Positions 1 through 5,460 of a DNA stretch of 5,809 bases are shown here, in pieces (positions within the stretch are counted from its first letter, which is position 1; every line of letters starts with the position of its first letter). Under the pieces are notes generated by a model that saw nothing but the letters and a program-made list of their open reading frames with translations, searched no databases and was not told the origin of the DNA. The position numbers and the translations under genes were made by a program. Where the stretch lies: the NCBI GenBank assembly GCA_017743275.1, contig JAGHZG010000123.1, positions 1 through 5,809 on the forward strand, written 5' to 3'. This DNA comes from Chloroflexota bacterium (GTDB taxonomy: Bacteria > Chloroflexota > Anaerolineae > B4-G1 > DUEL01).

Positions 1-19
1 AGATGTGTATAAGAGACAG
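1..19 (+). other. Tn5 mosaic-end adapter remnant (artefact)
   Basis: The first 19 bases are AGATGTGTATAAGAGACAG, identical to the engineered hyperactive Tn5 mosaic end used in Nextera-type tagmentation libraries. It sits at the very edge of the sequence and joins directly to the middle of a conserved protein (the aldolase GGGMRQ region). This is what adapter left on a contig end looks like. It is not part of the genome and should be trimmed. The reading frame happens to stay open through it, which creates a false GTG start at base 5. Confidence 0.97.
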
Positions 20-373
20 GTGGTGGGCGGCGGGATGCGGCAGGCAGGGATGCTGGCGGCGGCGGGGATCGTCGCCCTGGAGCAGATGACCGGGCGGCTG
101 GCGGAAGACCACGCCCGCGCCCGGCGGCTGGCCGAGGGGCTGGCCCAGATTCCGGGGGTCCAGGTCGGCCCCCTCTACACCAACATTTTCTACTTCTGGC
201 TGACGGAGGACGTCTCCCTCTCTCCGGAGGCGTTCCTCGGACGATTGCGGGAGCAGGGGGTGCTGGTGCTGGGACGGGAGGACGGTCGCTTCCGCGCTGT
301 GACCCACTACTGGATCACCGACGAGGACATAGAGGCCACTCTGCGCGCGGTGAGGGCGGCGCTCTCTTCATAA
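20..373 (+). CDS. ltaE: Low-specificity L-threonine aldolase, C-terminal fragment
   Basis: This is the last ~117 codons of a PLP-dependent threonine aldolase, which cleaves L-threonine or allo-threonine to glycine and acetaldehyde in the cytoplasm. The fragment begins at the family's conserved GGGMRQAG block, followed by LAAAGIVALE and RLAEDHARARRLAEGL, then a TNIFYFWL strand and a C-terminal small domain ending at TAA. The family is about 340 residues long, so roughly two thirds is missing. The missing part includes the Schiff-base lysine, which lies some 25-30 residues upstream of GGGMRQ. The truncation is caused by the contig end (adapter at 1-19), not by gene decay. Residues encoded before base 20 come from the adapter. 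The gene converges on galE and is closed by a hairpin terminator. The family assignment is confident from motifs. Substrate preference among beta-hydroxy amino acids cannot be judged. Confidence 0.9.
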   Translation: MVGGGMRQAGMLAAAGIVALEQMTGRLAEDHARARRLAEGLAQIPGVQVGPLYTNIFYFWLTEDVSLSPEAFLGRLREQGVLVLGREDGRFRAVTHYWITDEDIEATLRAVRAALSS

Positions 374-379
374 GCAGAA

Positions 380-412
380 CGCGCCAGGCACTTTTCCAGT
401 GCCTGGCACGTC
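380..412. repeat. REP-like palindrome, copy 1
   Basis: This 33-bp palindromic block has arms GCCAGGCACT and AGTGCCTGGC. It recurs almost exactly at 3138-3170. The two copies align over their whole length with only a few substitutions and two single-base indels, and they share the outer CACGTC on the right. Here it doubles as the aldolase terminator. A dispersed REP-type palindrome is the likeliest reading. The family identity is inferred. Confidence 0.6.
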
Positions 413-417
413 TTTTT
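383..417 (+). terminator. Rho-independent terminator of the aldolase gene
   Basis: A perfect 10-bp stem (GCCAGGCACT at 383-392 with AGTGCCTGGC at 398-407) has a 5-nt loop and is followed by TCTTTTT at 411-417. It lies 9 bases past the aldolase stop. Its T-run touches the galE stop codon on the other strand. No T-run follows in the minus direction, so it should act mainly on the aldolase transcript. The hairpin is also a copy of a dispersed palindrome (see the repeat at 380-412). Confidence 0.8.
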
Positions 418-1400
418 CAATCCCCGTACCCGTGGGGATGGGTGCGGTGCCAGTTCCATGCGTGCTCCACAATCGTCCGCAGGTCCGGGTACCGGGGCTT
501 CCACCCCAACTCCCGCCGGATTTTCTCACTGCTGGCCACCAGCACCGCCGGGTCGCCGGGCCGTCGGGGGCCCACCACCGCCGGGATGGGATGACCGGTC
601 ACCTCCCGACAGGTCTCTATCACCTCTTTGACCGTGAACCCCTGCCCGTTCCCCAGGTTGTAGGTCCGGCTCCCCCGGTCCAGCGCCTCCAGCGCCAGGA
701 TGTGCGCATGCGCCAGGTCGGTGACGTGGATGTAATCCCGCACGCAGGTCCCGTCGCGGGTCGGGTAGTCGTCTCCGTAGATGGTGACCTTTTCCTCCAA
801 CCCCAGCGCCACCCGAAGGACCAGCGGGATCAGGTGGGTCTCCGGGTTGTGGTCCTCCCCCCGTTCGCCCGAAGGGGATGCCCCGGCGGCGTTGAAGTAC
901 CGCAGGGCCGCGTACCGGAAACCGTAGATGCGGTCCAGCCAGAAGAGAATCCGCTCCAGCAGGTTCTTGGACTCCCCGTAGGGACTGCCGGGGACGATGT
1001 CCTCCTCTTCGTCTATCGGAATCCGTCGCGGCCGGTCAAACAGGTTGGCCGTGGAGGAGAGGATGAACCGGCGCACGCCGTGGGCCACGGCCTCCTGCAG
1101 CAGGTTCAGCCCGTTGGTGACGTTCTCCCCCAGGTACTTGAAGGGCAATTCCATAGATTCACCGACCAGCGTGTACGAGGCGAAGTGCATCACCGCGTCT
1201 ATGGGGTAGGTCTCAAAGACGTTGCGGACGGTCTGCCGGTCGGCCAGGTCTCCGTAGATGAAGGTGGCCTGAGGGTGGACGGCGGCCCGATGACCGGTGT
1301 AGAGATTATCCAGCACGACCACCGAATATCCTTTGCGGATGAGTTCTTCCACCACGATACTGCCGATATAGCCGGCGCCGCCGGTAACCAGAATGTTCAT
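417..1400 (-). CDS. galE: UDP-glucose 4-epimerase
   Basis: This 327-residue protein of the extended short-chain dehydrogenase family interconverts UDP-glucose and UDP-galactose through a bound NAD, supplying galactose for surface polysaccharides or the Leloir pathway. Visible features in order: Rossmann glycine motif TGGAGYIG (residues 6-13); DNLYTGH (31-37), where the acidic residue reads the NAD ribose; GDL (50-52); HFAS (72-75); catalytic SST (115-117) in SSTANLFD; catalytic Y141 and K145 in [24 protein letters not shown] and YNLGNG in the sugar-binding half. Length matches the family. ATG at 1400 was chosen over GTG at 1403 because GGAGGG (1410-1405) lies 4 nt before the ATG but only 1 nt before the GTG. 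TANLF replaces the commoner TAAVY, leaving the catalytic Ser/Thr, Tyr and Lys in place. A related nucleotide-sugar epimerase is possible, but the whole motif set fits GalE best. Confidence 0.93.
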   Translation of the reverse strand: MNILVTGGAGYIGSIVVEELIRKGYSVVVLDNLYTGHRAAVHPQATFIYGDLADRQTVRNVFETYPIDAVMHFASYTLVGESMELPFKYLGENVTNGLNLLQEAVAHGVRRFILSSTANLFDRPRRIPIDEEEDIVPGSPYGESKNLLERILFWLDRIYGFRYAALRYFNAAGASPSGERGEDHNPETHLIPLVLRVALGLEEKVTIYGDDYPTRDGTCVRDYIHVTDLAHAHILALEALDRGSRTYNLGNGQGFTVKEVIETCREVTGHPIPAVVGPRRPGDPAVLVASSEKIRRELGWKPRYPDLRTIVEHAWNWHRTHPHGYGD

Positions 1401-1430
1401 CACTCCCTCCGGTGGGTAGATTTGATGACG

Positions 1431-1459
1431 ATGATACTTCTTTTACCCGAAACGCGCAA
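1431..1459 (-). promoter_or_regulatory. Candidate galE promoter
   Basis: On the minus strand TTGCGC (1459-1454) and TATCAT (1436-1431) are separated by 17 bp. The -10 matches 5 of 6 consensus bases and the -35 matches 3 of 6. The expected start of transcription leaves a leader of about 24 nt carrying the GGAGGG ribosome binding site. It lies after the hairpin that follows tRNA-Gln, so galE probably has its own promoter. Confidence 0.45.
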
Positions 1460-1472
1460 ATCCGGTATAACG

Positions 1473-1518
1473 AAGAAGCGTTTGTGTGGCAGGTGTCGCT
1501 GCCGCACAAACGCTTCTT
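1473..1518 (-). terminator. Long hairpin after tRNA-Gln, possible terminator or processing signal
   Basis: A 20-bp stem pairs 1473-1492 with 1499-1518, all Watson-Crick except one G-U pair, around a 6-nt loop. It begins 18 nt past the tRNA 3' end, a usual place for a tRNA terminator. In the tRNA direction it is not followed by a T-run (CGTTAT comes next), while in the + direction it ends in CTTCTTTT. Termination of the tRNA transcript is therefore plausible but not canonical. It could also be a mobile palindrome or an RNase processing site. Confidence 0.45.
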
Positions 1519-1536
1519 TTGAACGGGCTGGTCAGG

Positions 1537-1607
1537 CTGGGGGCGGAGGATTCGAACCCCCACACGCAGATCCAGAGTCTGCTGTCCTACCCTTAGACGA
1601 GCCCCCA
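1537..1607 (-). tRNA. glnT: tRNA-Gln (anticodon CUG)
   Basis: The minus strand gives a complete 71-nt cloverleaf. The 7-bp acceptor stem TGGGGGC/GCCCCCA has a U1-A72 pair. The D-arm is GTCTAAGGGTAGGAC. The anticodon stem GCAGA/TCTGC encloses loop CTCTGGA, with anticodon CTG at 1575-1573. The T-arm is GGGGG-TTCGAAT-CCTCC with one G-T pair, and the discriminator is G73. The weak first pair and the CTCTGGA loop are hallmarks of glutamine tRNAs, and the anticodon reads CAG codons. The 3' CCA is not encoded: the genome has CCT after G73, so CCA must be added by tRNA nucleotidyltransferase. Whether it is charged directly or through Glu-tRNA(Gln) amidation cannot be seen here. Confidence 0.96.
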
Positions 1608-1617
1608 GGGTGTGATT

Positions 1618-1645
1618 ATTGTACCATATTTTCCCCATCTGGCAA
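1618..1645 (-). promoter_or_regulatory. tRNA-Gln promoter
   Basis: On the minus strand TTGCCA (1645-1640; 5 of 6 to consensus) and TACAAT (1623-1618; 5 of 6) are separated by 16 bp. The tRNA starts 11 bp downstream, so the 5' leader removed by RNase P would be only a few bases. This is the best sigma-70-type match in the window. Confidence 0.7.
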
Positions 1646-1709
1646 GTCCACGGTTACGGGTGTGTCCCCCAGTCGTGGGACAAGTGCTCGCAGTTCTCCT
1701 ACGATGGAT

Positions 1710-1738
1710 TTGCCTTTTCTCCGCTTTCGTAGTACACT
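1710..1738 (+). promoter_or_regulatory. Candidate recA promoter
   Basis: TTGCCT (1710-1715; 4 of 6) and TACACT (1733-1738; 4 of 6) are separated by 17 bp and lie about 50 bp before the recA start. It is divergent from the tRNA-Gln promoter. No GAAC-N4-GTTC or CTGT-N8-ACAG LexA box is visible between 1608 and 1787, so classical LexA control of recA cannot be claimed from this region. Confidence 0.5.
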
Positions 1739-1787
1739 TAAACAGGTAGAGGTTTCGCCAATCTTCCCAGCCTGAGGCGGTGGTCTG

Positions 1788-2816
1788 ATGAAAGACGAAG
1801 GGCGGAAAAAAGCACTGGAAGCGGCGCTGGCCACGTTGACCAAGCGGTTTGGCGATGGGACAGTGATGCGTCTGGGGGAGGCCACCCAACTGGCCGTAGA
1901 CGTGATCCCCACCGGGGCCCTCTCCCTGGATATTGCCCTGGGCGTGGGCGGCATCCCGCGCGGCCGGGTCACCGAAATCTACGGCCCCGACGGCGCCGGC
2001 AAGACCACCCTGGCCCTCCACATCGTCGCCGAGGCCCAGAAGCGGGGCGGTGTGGCGGCATACATTGATATGGAGCACGCGCTGGACCCCGATTACGCGG
2101 AAGCGTGCGGCGTGGACGTGGACAACCTGTACATCGCCCAGCCGGATACGGGCGAGCAGGCGCTGGAAATCGCGGAGACCCTGGTTCGCAGCGGGGCAGT
2201 GGACGTCGTCGTGATAGACTCGGTGGCTGCGCTGGTCCCCCGCGCCGAGATTGAGGGCGAAATGGGCGATTCTCACCCCGGCCTTCAGGCCCGACTGATG
2301 AGCCAGGCCCTGCGGAAACTCTCCGGCGCGATCAAGCAGTCCAATACGGCGATGATTTTCACCAACCAGTTGCGGGAGAAAATCGGCGTCGTCTTTGGCA
2401 GTTCGGAGACCACGACCGGCGGTCGGGCCCTGAAGTTCTACGCCAGCGTCCGGCTGGACGTCCGGCGGGTCACCGGCATCAAAGAGAAAGGGGAAGTCAT
2501 CGGCAGCCGCACCCGCGTGCGCGTGACCAAGAACAAGGTTGCGCCCCCCTTCCGCGTCGCCGAGTTTGACATCATCTACGGCAAAGGCATCAGCCGGGAG
2601 GGGGACATCCTGGACCTGGCGGTCCAGTACGGGATCATAGAAAAGCGCGGCTCTTTCTACAGTTACCGGGGGCAGAACATCGCCCAGGGGCGGGAGAACG
2701 CCAAGCAGTACCTGCGGGACCACCCGGAGGTCACCGCCGAACTGGAACAGCAGGTTCGGGAGAAGGCGATGGAAGCCCCGCCGCCCCTGATCACCGAAGA
2801 CGTGGAACCGGCATAA
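1788..2816 (+). CDS. recA: Recombinase RecA
   Basis: This 342-residue ATP-dependent DNA strand-exchange protein forms filaments on single-stranded DNA, pairs homologous duplexes and triggers LexA self-cleavage. Alignment to E. coli RecA is gap-free enough that key residues keep their numbers: Walker [10 protein letters not shown] (66-74, K72), catalytic E96 in IDMEHALDP, Walker B aspartate D144 in [11 protein letters not shown]194 in TNQLR at the start of loop L2, [18 protein letters not shown] with K216 and F217, and TKNKVAPPF near 246-254. The C-terminal tail is short and only mildly acidic, unlike the strongly acidic E. coli tail. Walker A differs from the usual GPESSGKTT but keeps all GxxxxGKT positions. 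ATG 1788 is preceded by GAGG at 1774-1777 (10-nt spacing), and the start matches the family N-terminus. recX follows after a 383-bp gap, so tight translational coupling is unlikely. Confidence 0.99.
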   Translation: MKDEGRKKALEAALATLTKRFGDGTVMRLGEATQLAVDVIPTGALSLDIALGVGGIPRGRVTEIYGPDGAGKTTLALHIVAEAQKRGGVAAYIDMEHALDPDYAEACGVDVDNLYIAQPDTGEQALEIAETLVRSGAVDVVVIDSVAALVPRAEIEGEMGDSHPGLQARLMSQALRKLSGAIKQSNTAMIFTNQLREKIGVVFGSSETTTGGRALKFYASVRLDVRRVTGIKEKGEVIGSRTRVRVTKNKVAPPFRVAEFDIIYGKGISREGDILDLAVQYGIIEKRGSFYSYRGQNIAQGRENAKQYLRDHPEVTAELEQQVREKAMEAPPPLITEDVEPA

Positions 2817-2930
2817 AGGCCAGCAAGCCACGGCAAGGCATATCGTCCTGTCATCCGACCCGACAGGTGATTTTCCAGGCCGCATCAGCACTCCTGTGAG
2901 TGGCGGTATGGACGCAGAGCATTTTCTTTC

Positions 2931-2956
2931 TAAGGCATAATACTAAGGCATAATAC
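2931..2956 (+). repeat. Tandem 13-bp duplication with -10-like hexamers
   Basis: TAAGGCATAATAC occurs twice head to tail (2931-2943, 2944-2956). Each unit contains CATAAT, a 5-of-6 match to a -10 box. No good -35 hexamer is found at 16-18 bp upstream of either one. It sits immediately before the structured stretch 2957-3126, so it may supply its promoter. Confidence 0.7.
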
Positions 2957-3008
2957 CGGCGTCCGCTGCAACACCCAGGGCTCGGGTTTTGCGGGGTCCC
3001 TGGGTTGA

Positions 3009-3020
3009 GAACGGCCGTTC
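3009..3020. promoter_or_regulatory. LexA-box-like palindrome upstream of recX
   Basis: GAAC-GGCC-GTTC is the core of a perfect 14-bp palindrome (3008-3021) and fits the GAAC-N4-GTTC form bound by LexA in Gram-positive bacteria and reported for Dehalococcoides of the Chloroflexota. It overlaps TTGAGA (3005-3010), a 5-of-6 match to a -35 box, but no good -10 is seen at the right distance. It lies 180 bp before the recX start. SOS control of recX or of the candidate RNA is an inference. Confidence 0.45.
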
Positions 3021-3088
3021 TGGCTGCGTCTACGCCGTACCCGATTGTTCTGGAAGAACTGTTCGGGTCGGACCACAGAGGGCATACG

Positions 3089-3126
3089 CCGCGCGCCGTG
3101 GCTGGCAGACTACGGCGCGCGGTTTT
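3089..3126 (+). terminator. GC-rich hairpin with T's upstream of recX
   Basis: A perfect 11-bp stem (CCGCGCGCCGT 3089-3099 with ACGGCGCGCGG 3112-3122) with a 12-nt loop is followed by TTTTGT. It has the form of an intrinsic terminator, though the T-run is short. It could end a long recA transcript, end the candidate small RNA, or attenuate recX expression. Confidence 0.55.
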
Positions 3127-3137
3127 GTATCGGAGAA

Positions 3138-3170
3138 CGTGCCGGCACTTTTGGAAGTGCCTGGCACGTC
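3138..3170. repeat. REP-like palindrome, copy 2
   Basis: This is the second copy of the palindrome at 380-412, with arms 3138-3150 and 3155-3168 and one unpaired base in the right arm. Unlike copy 1 it has no following T-run, so it is unlikely to be a terminator here. It ends 29 bp before the recX start. Confidence 0.6.
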
Positions 3171-3199
3171 AAGAACTGGCACGTCGGGGAATGGGACCA

Positions 3200-3811
3200 A
3201 TGGGCGGACGGATCACGGCACTCCGGGTCCAGCGGCGCAACCGCAACCGGGTGAACGTCTACCTGGATGGCCGCTTCGCCTTCGGATTGGCGGCCATAGA
3301 GGCGGCCCGCTTGCAGGTGGGGCAGGTCCTCTCCGACGAGGACATCGCCCGCCTCCGGCAGCGGGATACCGCCGAACGGGCCGCCGGGCGGGCGCTGGAC
3401 CTCCTCTCCTACCGTCCCCGCAGCGAGGCGGAAATCCGGGAGCGGCTGACCGAGCGGTACGACCCGGAAACGGCGGGGGAGGTCCTGGAGCGGCTGCGCC
3501 GCAGCGGGCTGGTGGACGACCGGGAGTTCGCCCGCTACTGGGTCCAGAACCGCCTGGAGCATAACCCCCGGGGGGCCGTCGCCCTCCGGCAGGAACTCTA
3601 CCAGAAGGGAGTGGACGAGTCGGCCATAGAGGAGGCCCTGGCGGAGTATGACGAGGAGGAGGCCGCCACCCGAGCGGCGGAGACGGCCCGCCGCAAACTG
3701 CGGGGGCTCCCCCCGGACGTCTTCCGCCGTCGGCTGACGGATTACCTGCTCCGTCGGGGGTTCTCCTACGGGGTCGTGCGGGCCGTCGTCCAGCAGGCCC
3801 TGGAAGAATGA
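3200..3811 (+). CDS. recX: Regulatory protein RecX
   Basis: This 203-residue cytoplasmic protein binds RecA filaments and limits or remodels their activity. It has the RecX layout: an N-terminal strand-rich extension (ITALRVQRRNRNRVNVYLDGRF cut into residues 5-26) as in Firmicutes-type RecX, then three helical repeats. Repeat 1 is ALDLLSYRPRSEAEIRERL (65-83). Repeat 2 runs from GLVDDREFARYWV (103-115) to ALRQELYQKGVD (128-139). Repeat 3 is FRRRLTDYLLRRGFSYGVVRAV (about 175-196). ATG 3200 is preferred because GGGGA (3186-3190) lies 9 nt before it. ATG 3191 directly abuts that GGGGA, and TTG 3005 would add 65 residues with no RecX character. It follows recA in the same direction, the usual neighbourhood. 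Three bases after the stop begins an inverted repeat, then rny. Confidence 0.92.
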   Translation: MGGRITALRVQRRNRNRVNVYLDGRFAFGLAAIEAARLQVGQVLSDEDIARLRQRDTAERAAGRALDLLSYRPRSEAEIRERLTERYDPETAGEVLERLRRSGLVDDREFARYWVQNRLEHNPRGAVALRQELYQKGVDESAIEEALAEYDEEEAATRAAETARRKLRGLPPDVFRRRLTDYLLRRGFSYGVVRAVVQQALEE

Positions 3812-3813
3812 GC

Positions 3814-3892
3814 CTCACACAAAGACACGAAGACACAAAGATACAAAGATACAAAATAAAAAATTCTTTGTGCCTCTGTGTCTTGGTGTGAG
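3814..3892. repeat. Inverted repeat of 8-bp degenerate units (CACAAAGA type)
   Basis: Two 27-bp arms (3814-3840 and 3866-3892) are reverse complements at 23 of 27 positions around a 25-nt A/T-rich loop. The left side is a tandem array with period 8: CACAAAGA, CACGAAGA, CACAAAGA, TACAAAGA, TACAAAAT (3818-3857). The right side mirrors it as TCTTTGTG, CCTCTGTG, TCTTGGTG. It starts two bases after the recX stop and ends 36 bp before rny. As RNA it would form a long imperfect hairpin, without a terminator T-run. Degenerate repeats of this kind are scattered in many environmental genomes; their role is unknown to me. Confidence 0.85.
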
Positions 3893-3928
3893 AAACGGAT
3901 CTCTGAATCTGGATAAGGAAACAGGCCT

Positions 3929-5458
3929 ATGGAAACGGTACTCTGGATCATCGGATTGTTGATTGCAGTTGGTGCGGGGATTGGGATTGGATACTGGTTC
4001 GCCTCATCCCGCAAGGGGAGCATCCTCCGTCAGGCTCAGGAGGAGGCCCAGCGCATCCTGGAGGAGGCCGGGAGCGAGGCCCAGCGCACCGTCCTGGCGG
4101 CCCAGGACCAGGCCATGCAAATCCGCAGCGAGGCCCAGGCGGAGATAGAGCGCTGGCGGAACAACCTGCGCCGGGAAGAGGAGCGGCTCCAGCAGCGACG
4201 GGAGAAACTGGACCAGCGGCAGGAGGCGCTGGACAAACGGGAACAGATGTTGAACAAGCGGCAGAGCGCGCTGGACCGGCAGCGGAACGAACTGGAGCGG
4301 CTCCAGGAGGAGCGGACGAAGGCTCTGGAGGAGGTCGCCCGGATGAGCCAGGAGGAGGCGCGGGAGGAACTCCTGCGGATTGTCGCCGAGACCACCCGTC
4401 AGGAAATGGCGCGGGTCATCCGGGAGATTGAGCAGGAGGCCCGCGAGGAGGGCGAACGCCGGGCCCGCAAAATCCTCACCACCGTCATCCAGCGGATGGC
4501 CGGCGAGCAGGTGGCCGAACTGACGGTCTCCTCGGTAGACCTCCCCTCCGACGAGATGAAGGGCCGCATCATCGGGCGGGGCGGGCGCAATATCCGCACC
4601 TTTGAGCAGATCGCCGGGGTGGACGTCGTGGTGGACGACACACCGGAGACCATCACCATCTCCTGCTTTGACCCTGTGCGGCGGGAGGTGGCTCGCCGGG
4701 CGATGGAGCGGCTCATCACCGACGGCCGCATCCATCCCGGCCGTATTGAAAAAGTCCTGGCCGACGCACGGAAGGAGGTGGAGCAGCAAATCCGCGAGGA
4801 GGGCGAACGGGCGGTCTACGAGAGCGGCGTCGCCAGCCTTCATCCGGAACTGGTCAAACTGCTGGGGAAACTCCGCTTCCGCACCAGTTACGGGCAGAAC
4901 CAGCACGCCCACGCCATTGAGACCGCGAAACTGGCGGCGATGCTGGCGGCGGAACTGGGGGCCAACGTGGAGGTCGCCCGCCTGGGCGGGTTGCTCCACG
5001 ACATCGGCAAGGCGGTGGACTTTGAGGTGGAGGGGACGCATGCCCTCATCGGCGCCGAAATCTGCCGCCGGTACGGGGTGCCCGAAGAAGTCATCCACTG
5101 CATTGAGTCCCACCACCACGAGGCCGACCAGCAGAGTCTGGAGGCCATCATCGTGGAGGTCGCCGACGCCATCTCCGGTGCCCGCCCTGGCGCCCGCCGG
5201 GAGAGTCTGGAGCAGTACATCAAGCGTATCCGCGCGCTGGAGGAAATGGCATGCTCCTTCCCCGGCGTGGCTGAGACCTTCGCCATCCAGGCCGGGCGGG
5301 AAATCCGCATCATCGTCAAGCCGGAGGAAGTGGACGACCTGGGCGCCATCCAACTCTCCCGCGACATCGCCCGCAAGATTGAGGAGAGTATGGAGTACCC
5401 GGGCCAGATCAAGGTGACGGTCATCCGGGAAACCCGCGCGGTGGACTACGCAAAATAG
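3929..5458 (+). CDS. rny: Ribonuclease Y
   Basis: This 509-residue membrane-anchored endoribonuclease starts mRNA decay by cutting single-stranded, A/U-rich sites and is a core of the RNA degradosome in bacteria lacking RNase E. Domains: a single N-terminal transmembrane helix (about 4-24) followed by SSRKGS; a long charged coiled coil (about 28-195) with heptad-like repeats such as [20 protein letters not shown]; a KH RNA-binding domain with [12 protein letters not shown] (212-223); an HD metal-dependent phosphodiesterase domain with [17 protein letters not shown] (H357, D358), ESHHHEAD and [15 protein letters not shown]; and the family's closing [11 protein letters not shown]. Length is close to the usual ~520. 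The KH loop reads GRGG where most members have GREG. ATG 3929 has AAGGAA at 3915-3920 with an 8-nt spacer. It may be co-transcribed with recX, since no good promoter was seen in the 117-bp gap. Confidence 0.98.
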   Translation: METVLWIIGLLIAVGAGIGIGYWFASSRKGSILRQAQEEAQRILEEAGSEAQRTVLAAQDQAMQIRSEAQAEIERWRNNLRREEERLQQRREKLDQRQEALDKREQMLNKRQSALDRQRNELERLQEERTKALEEVARMSQEEAREELLRIVAETTRQEMARVIREIEQEAREEGERRARKILTTVIQRMAGEQVAELTVSSVDLPSDEMKGRIIGRGGRNIRTFEQIAGVDVVVDDTPETITISCFDPVRREVARRAMERLITDGRIHPGRIEKVLADARKEVEQQIREEGERAVYESGVASLHPELVKLLGKLRFRTSYGQNQHAHAIETAKLAAMLAAELGANVEVARLGGLLHDIGKAVDFEVEGTHALIGAEICRRYGVPEEVIHCIESHHHEADQQSLEAIIVEVADAISGARPGARRESLEQYIKRIRALEEMACSFPGVAETFAIQAGREIRIIVKPEEVDDLGAIQLSRDIARKIEESMEYPGQIKVTVIRETRAVDYAK

Positions 5459-5460
5459 CG

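Larger units (their letters stand above)
2957..3126 (+). ncRNA. Candidate structured RNA or recX leader
   Basis: These ~170 bases are bounded by -10-like CATAAT on the left and a hairpin with T's on the right. Stems seen: CGGCGT (2957-2962) with ACGCCG (3086-3091), which would close the molecule; ACCCAGGG (2973-2980) with CCCTGGGT (2998-3005); the 14-bp palindrome at 3008-3021; and a long hairpin, ACCCGA (3039-3044) with TCGGGT (3063-3068), containing GTTCT (3047-3051) with AGAAC (3055-3059). The closing stem shares 3089-3091 with the terminator stem, so the two are mutually exclusive. That arrangement could be a switch or could be chance. I do not recognise a known RNA family: 6S RNA was considered for size and closing stem, and no SRP RNA or tmRNA motif is present. 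Confidence 0.25.
2817..3199 (+). other. recA-recX intergenic region, structured and gene-free
   Basis: No convincing protein gene is seen in this 383-bp gap. From left to right it holds: a 6-bp-stem hairpin (CCTGTC 2847-2852 / GACAGG 2862-2867) followed by a weak TTTT, a possible recA terminator; a second hairpin (CACTC 2889-2893 / GAGTG 2898-2902, flanked by CCGC and GCGG); a duplicated 13-mer; several stems around a LexA-like palindrome; a strong GC-rich hairpin with T's; and a REP-like palindrome. The 10-mer CTGGCACGTC occurs at 3161-3170 and again at 3176-3185 just before recX. The recX frame stays open upstream to TTG 3005, but that extension has no resemblance to RecX. Confidence 0.6.

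Noticed and set aside
1401..1403. GTG as the galE start
   Set aside because: The ribosome binding site would be one base away. The next codon is ATG at good spacing and gives the normal MNILVTGG start.
1699..1732. CTACGA / TCGTAG inverted half-sites around the recA -35 region
   Set aside because: The arms are only 6 bp and separated by 22 bp, which is readily expected by chance and does not match a known operator.
399..1775. Long + strand open frame opposite galE and the tRNA
   Set aside because: It is antisense to a well-conserved galE and runs straight through a tRNA gene. Its translation is low-complexity Pro/Val/Arg sequence typical of a high-GC shadow frame.
2847..2876. Hairpin plus TTTT as a firm recA terminator
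   Set aside because: The stem is only 6 bp with a 9-nt loop, and TGA separates it from a four-T run. It is too weak to call as a separate feature.
1593..2891. Long minus strand open frame opposite recA
   Set aside because: It covers recA and overlaps the tRNA-Gln 5' end. It has no recognisable domain and follows from the third-position GC of recA.
2957..3126. 6S RNA, SRP RNA or tmRNA
   Set aside because: No SRP GGAA/GNAR apical hairpin sequence and no tmRNA tRNA-like ends are present. Size and a closing stem alone do not justify naming it 6S RNA.
3005..3199. Extension of recX upstream to TTG 3005
   Set aside because: The extra residues do not resemble RecX, the stretch contains a terminator-like hairpin and a palindromic repeat, and a ribosome binding site fits ATG 3200.
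3213..3854. Minus strand frame opposite recX
   Set aside because: The product is extremely Pro/Arg/Gly-rich, and its start lies in the CACAAAGA repeat.
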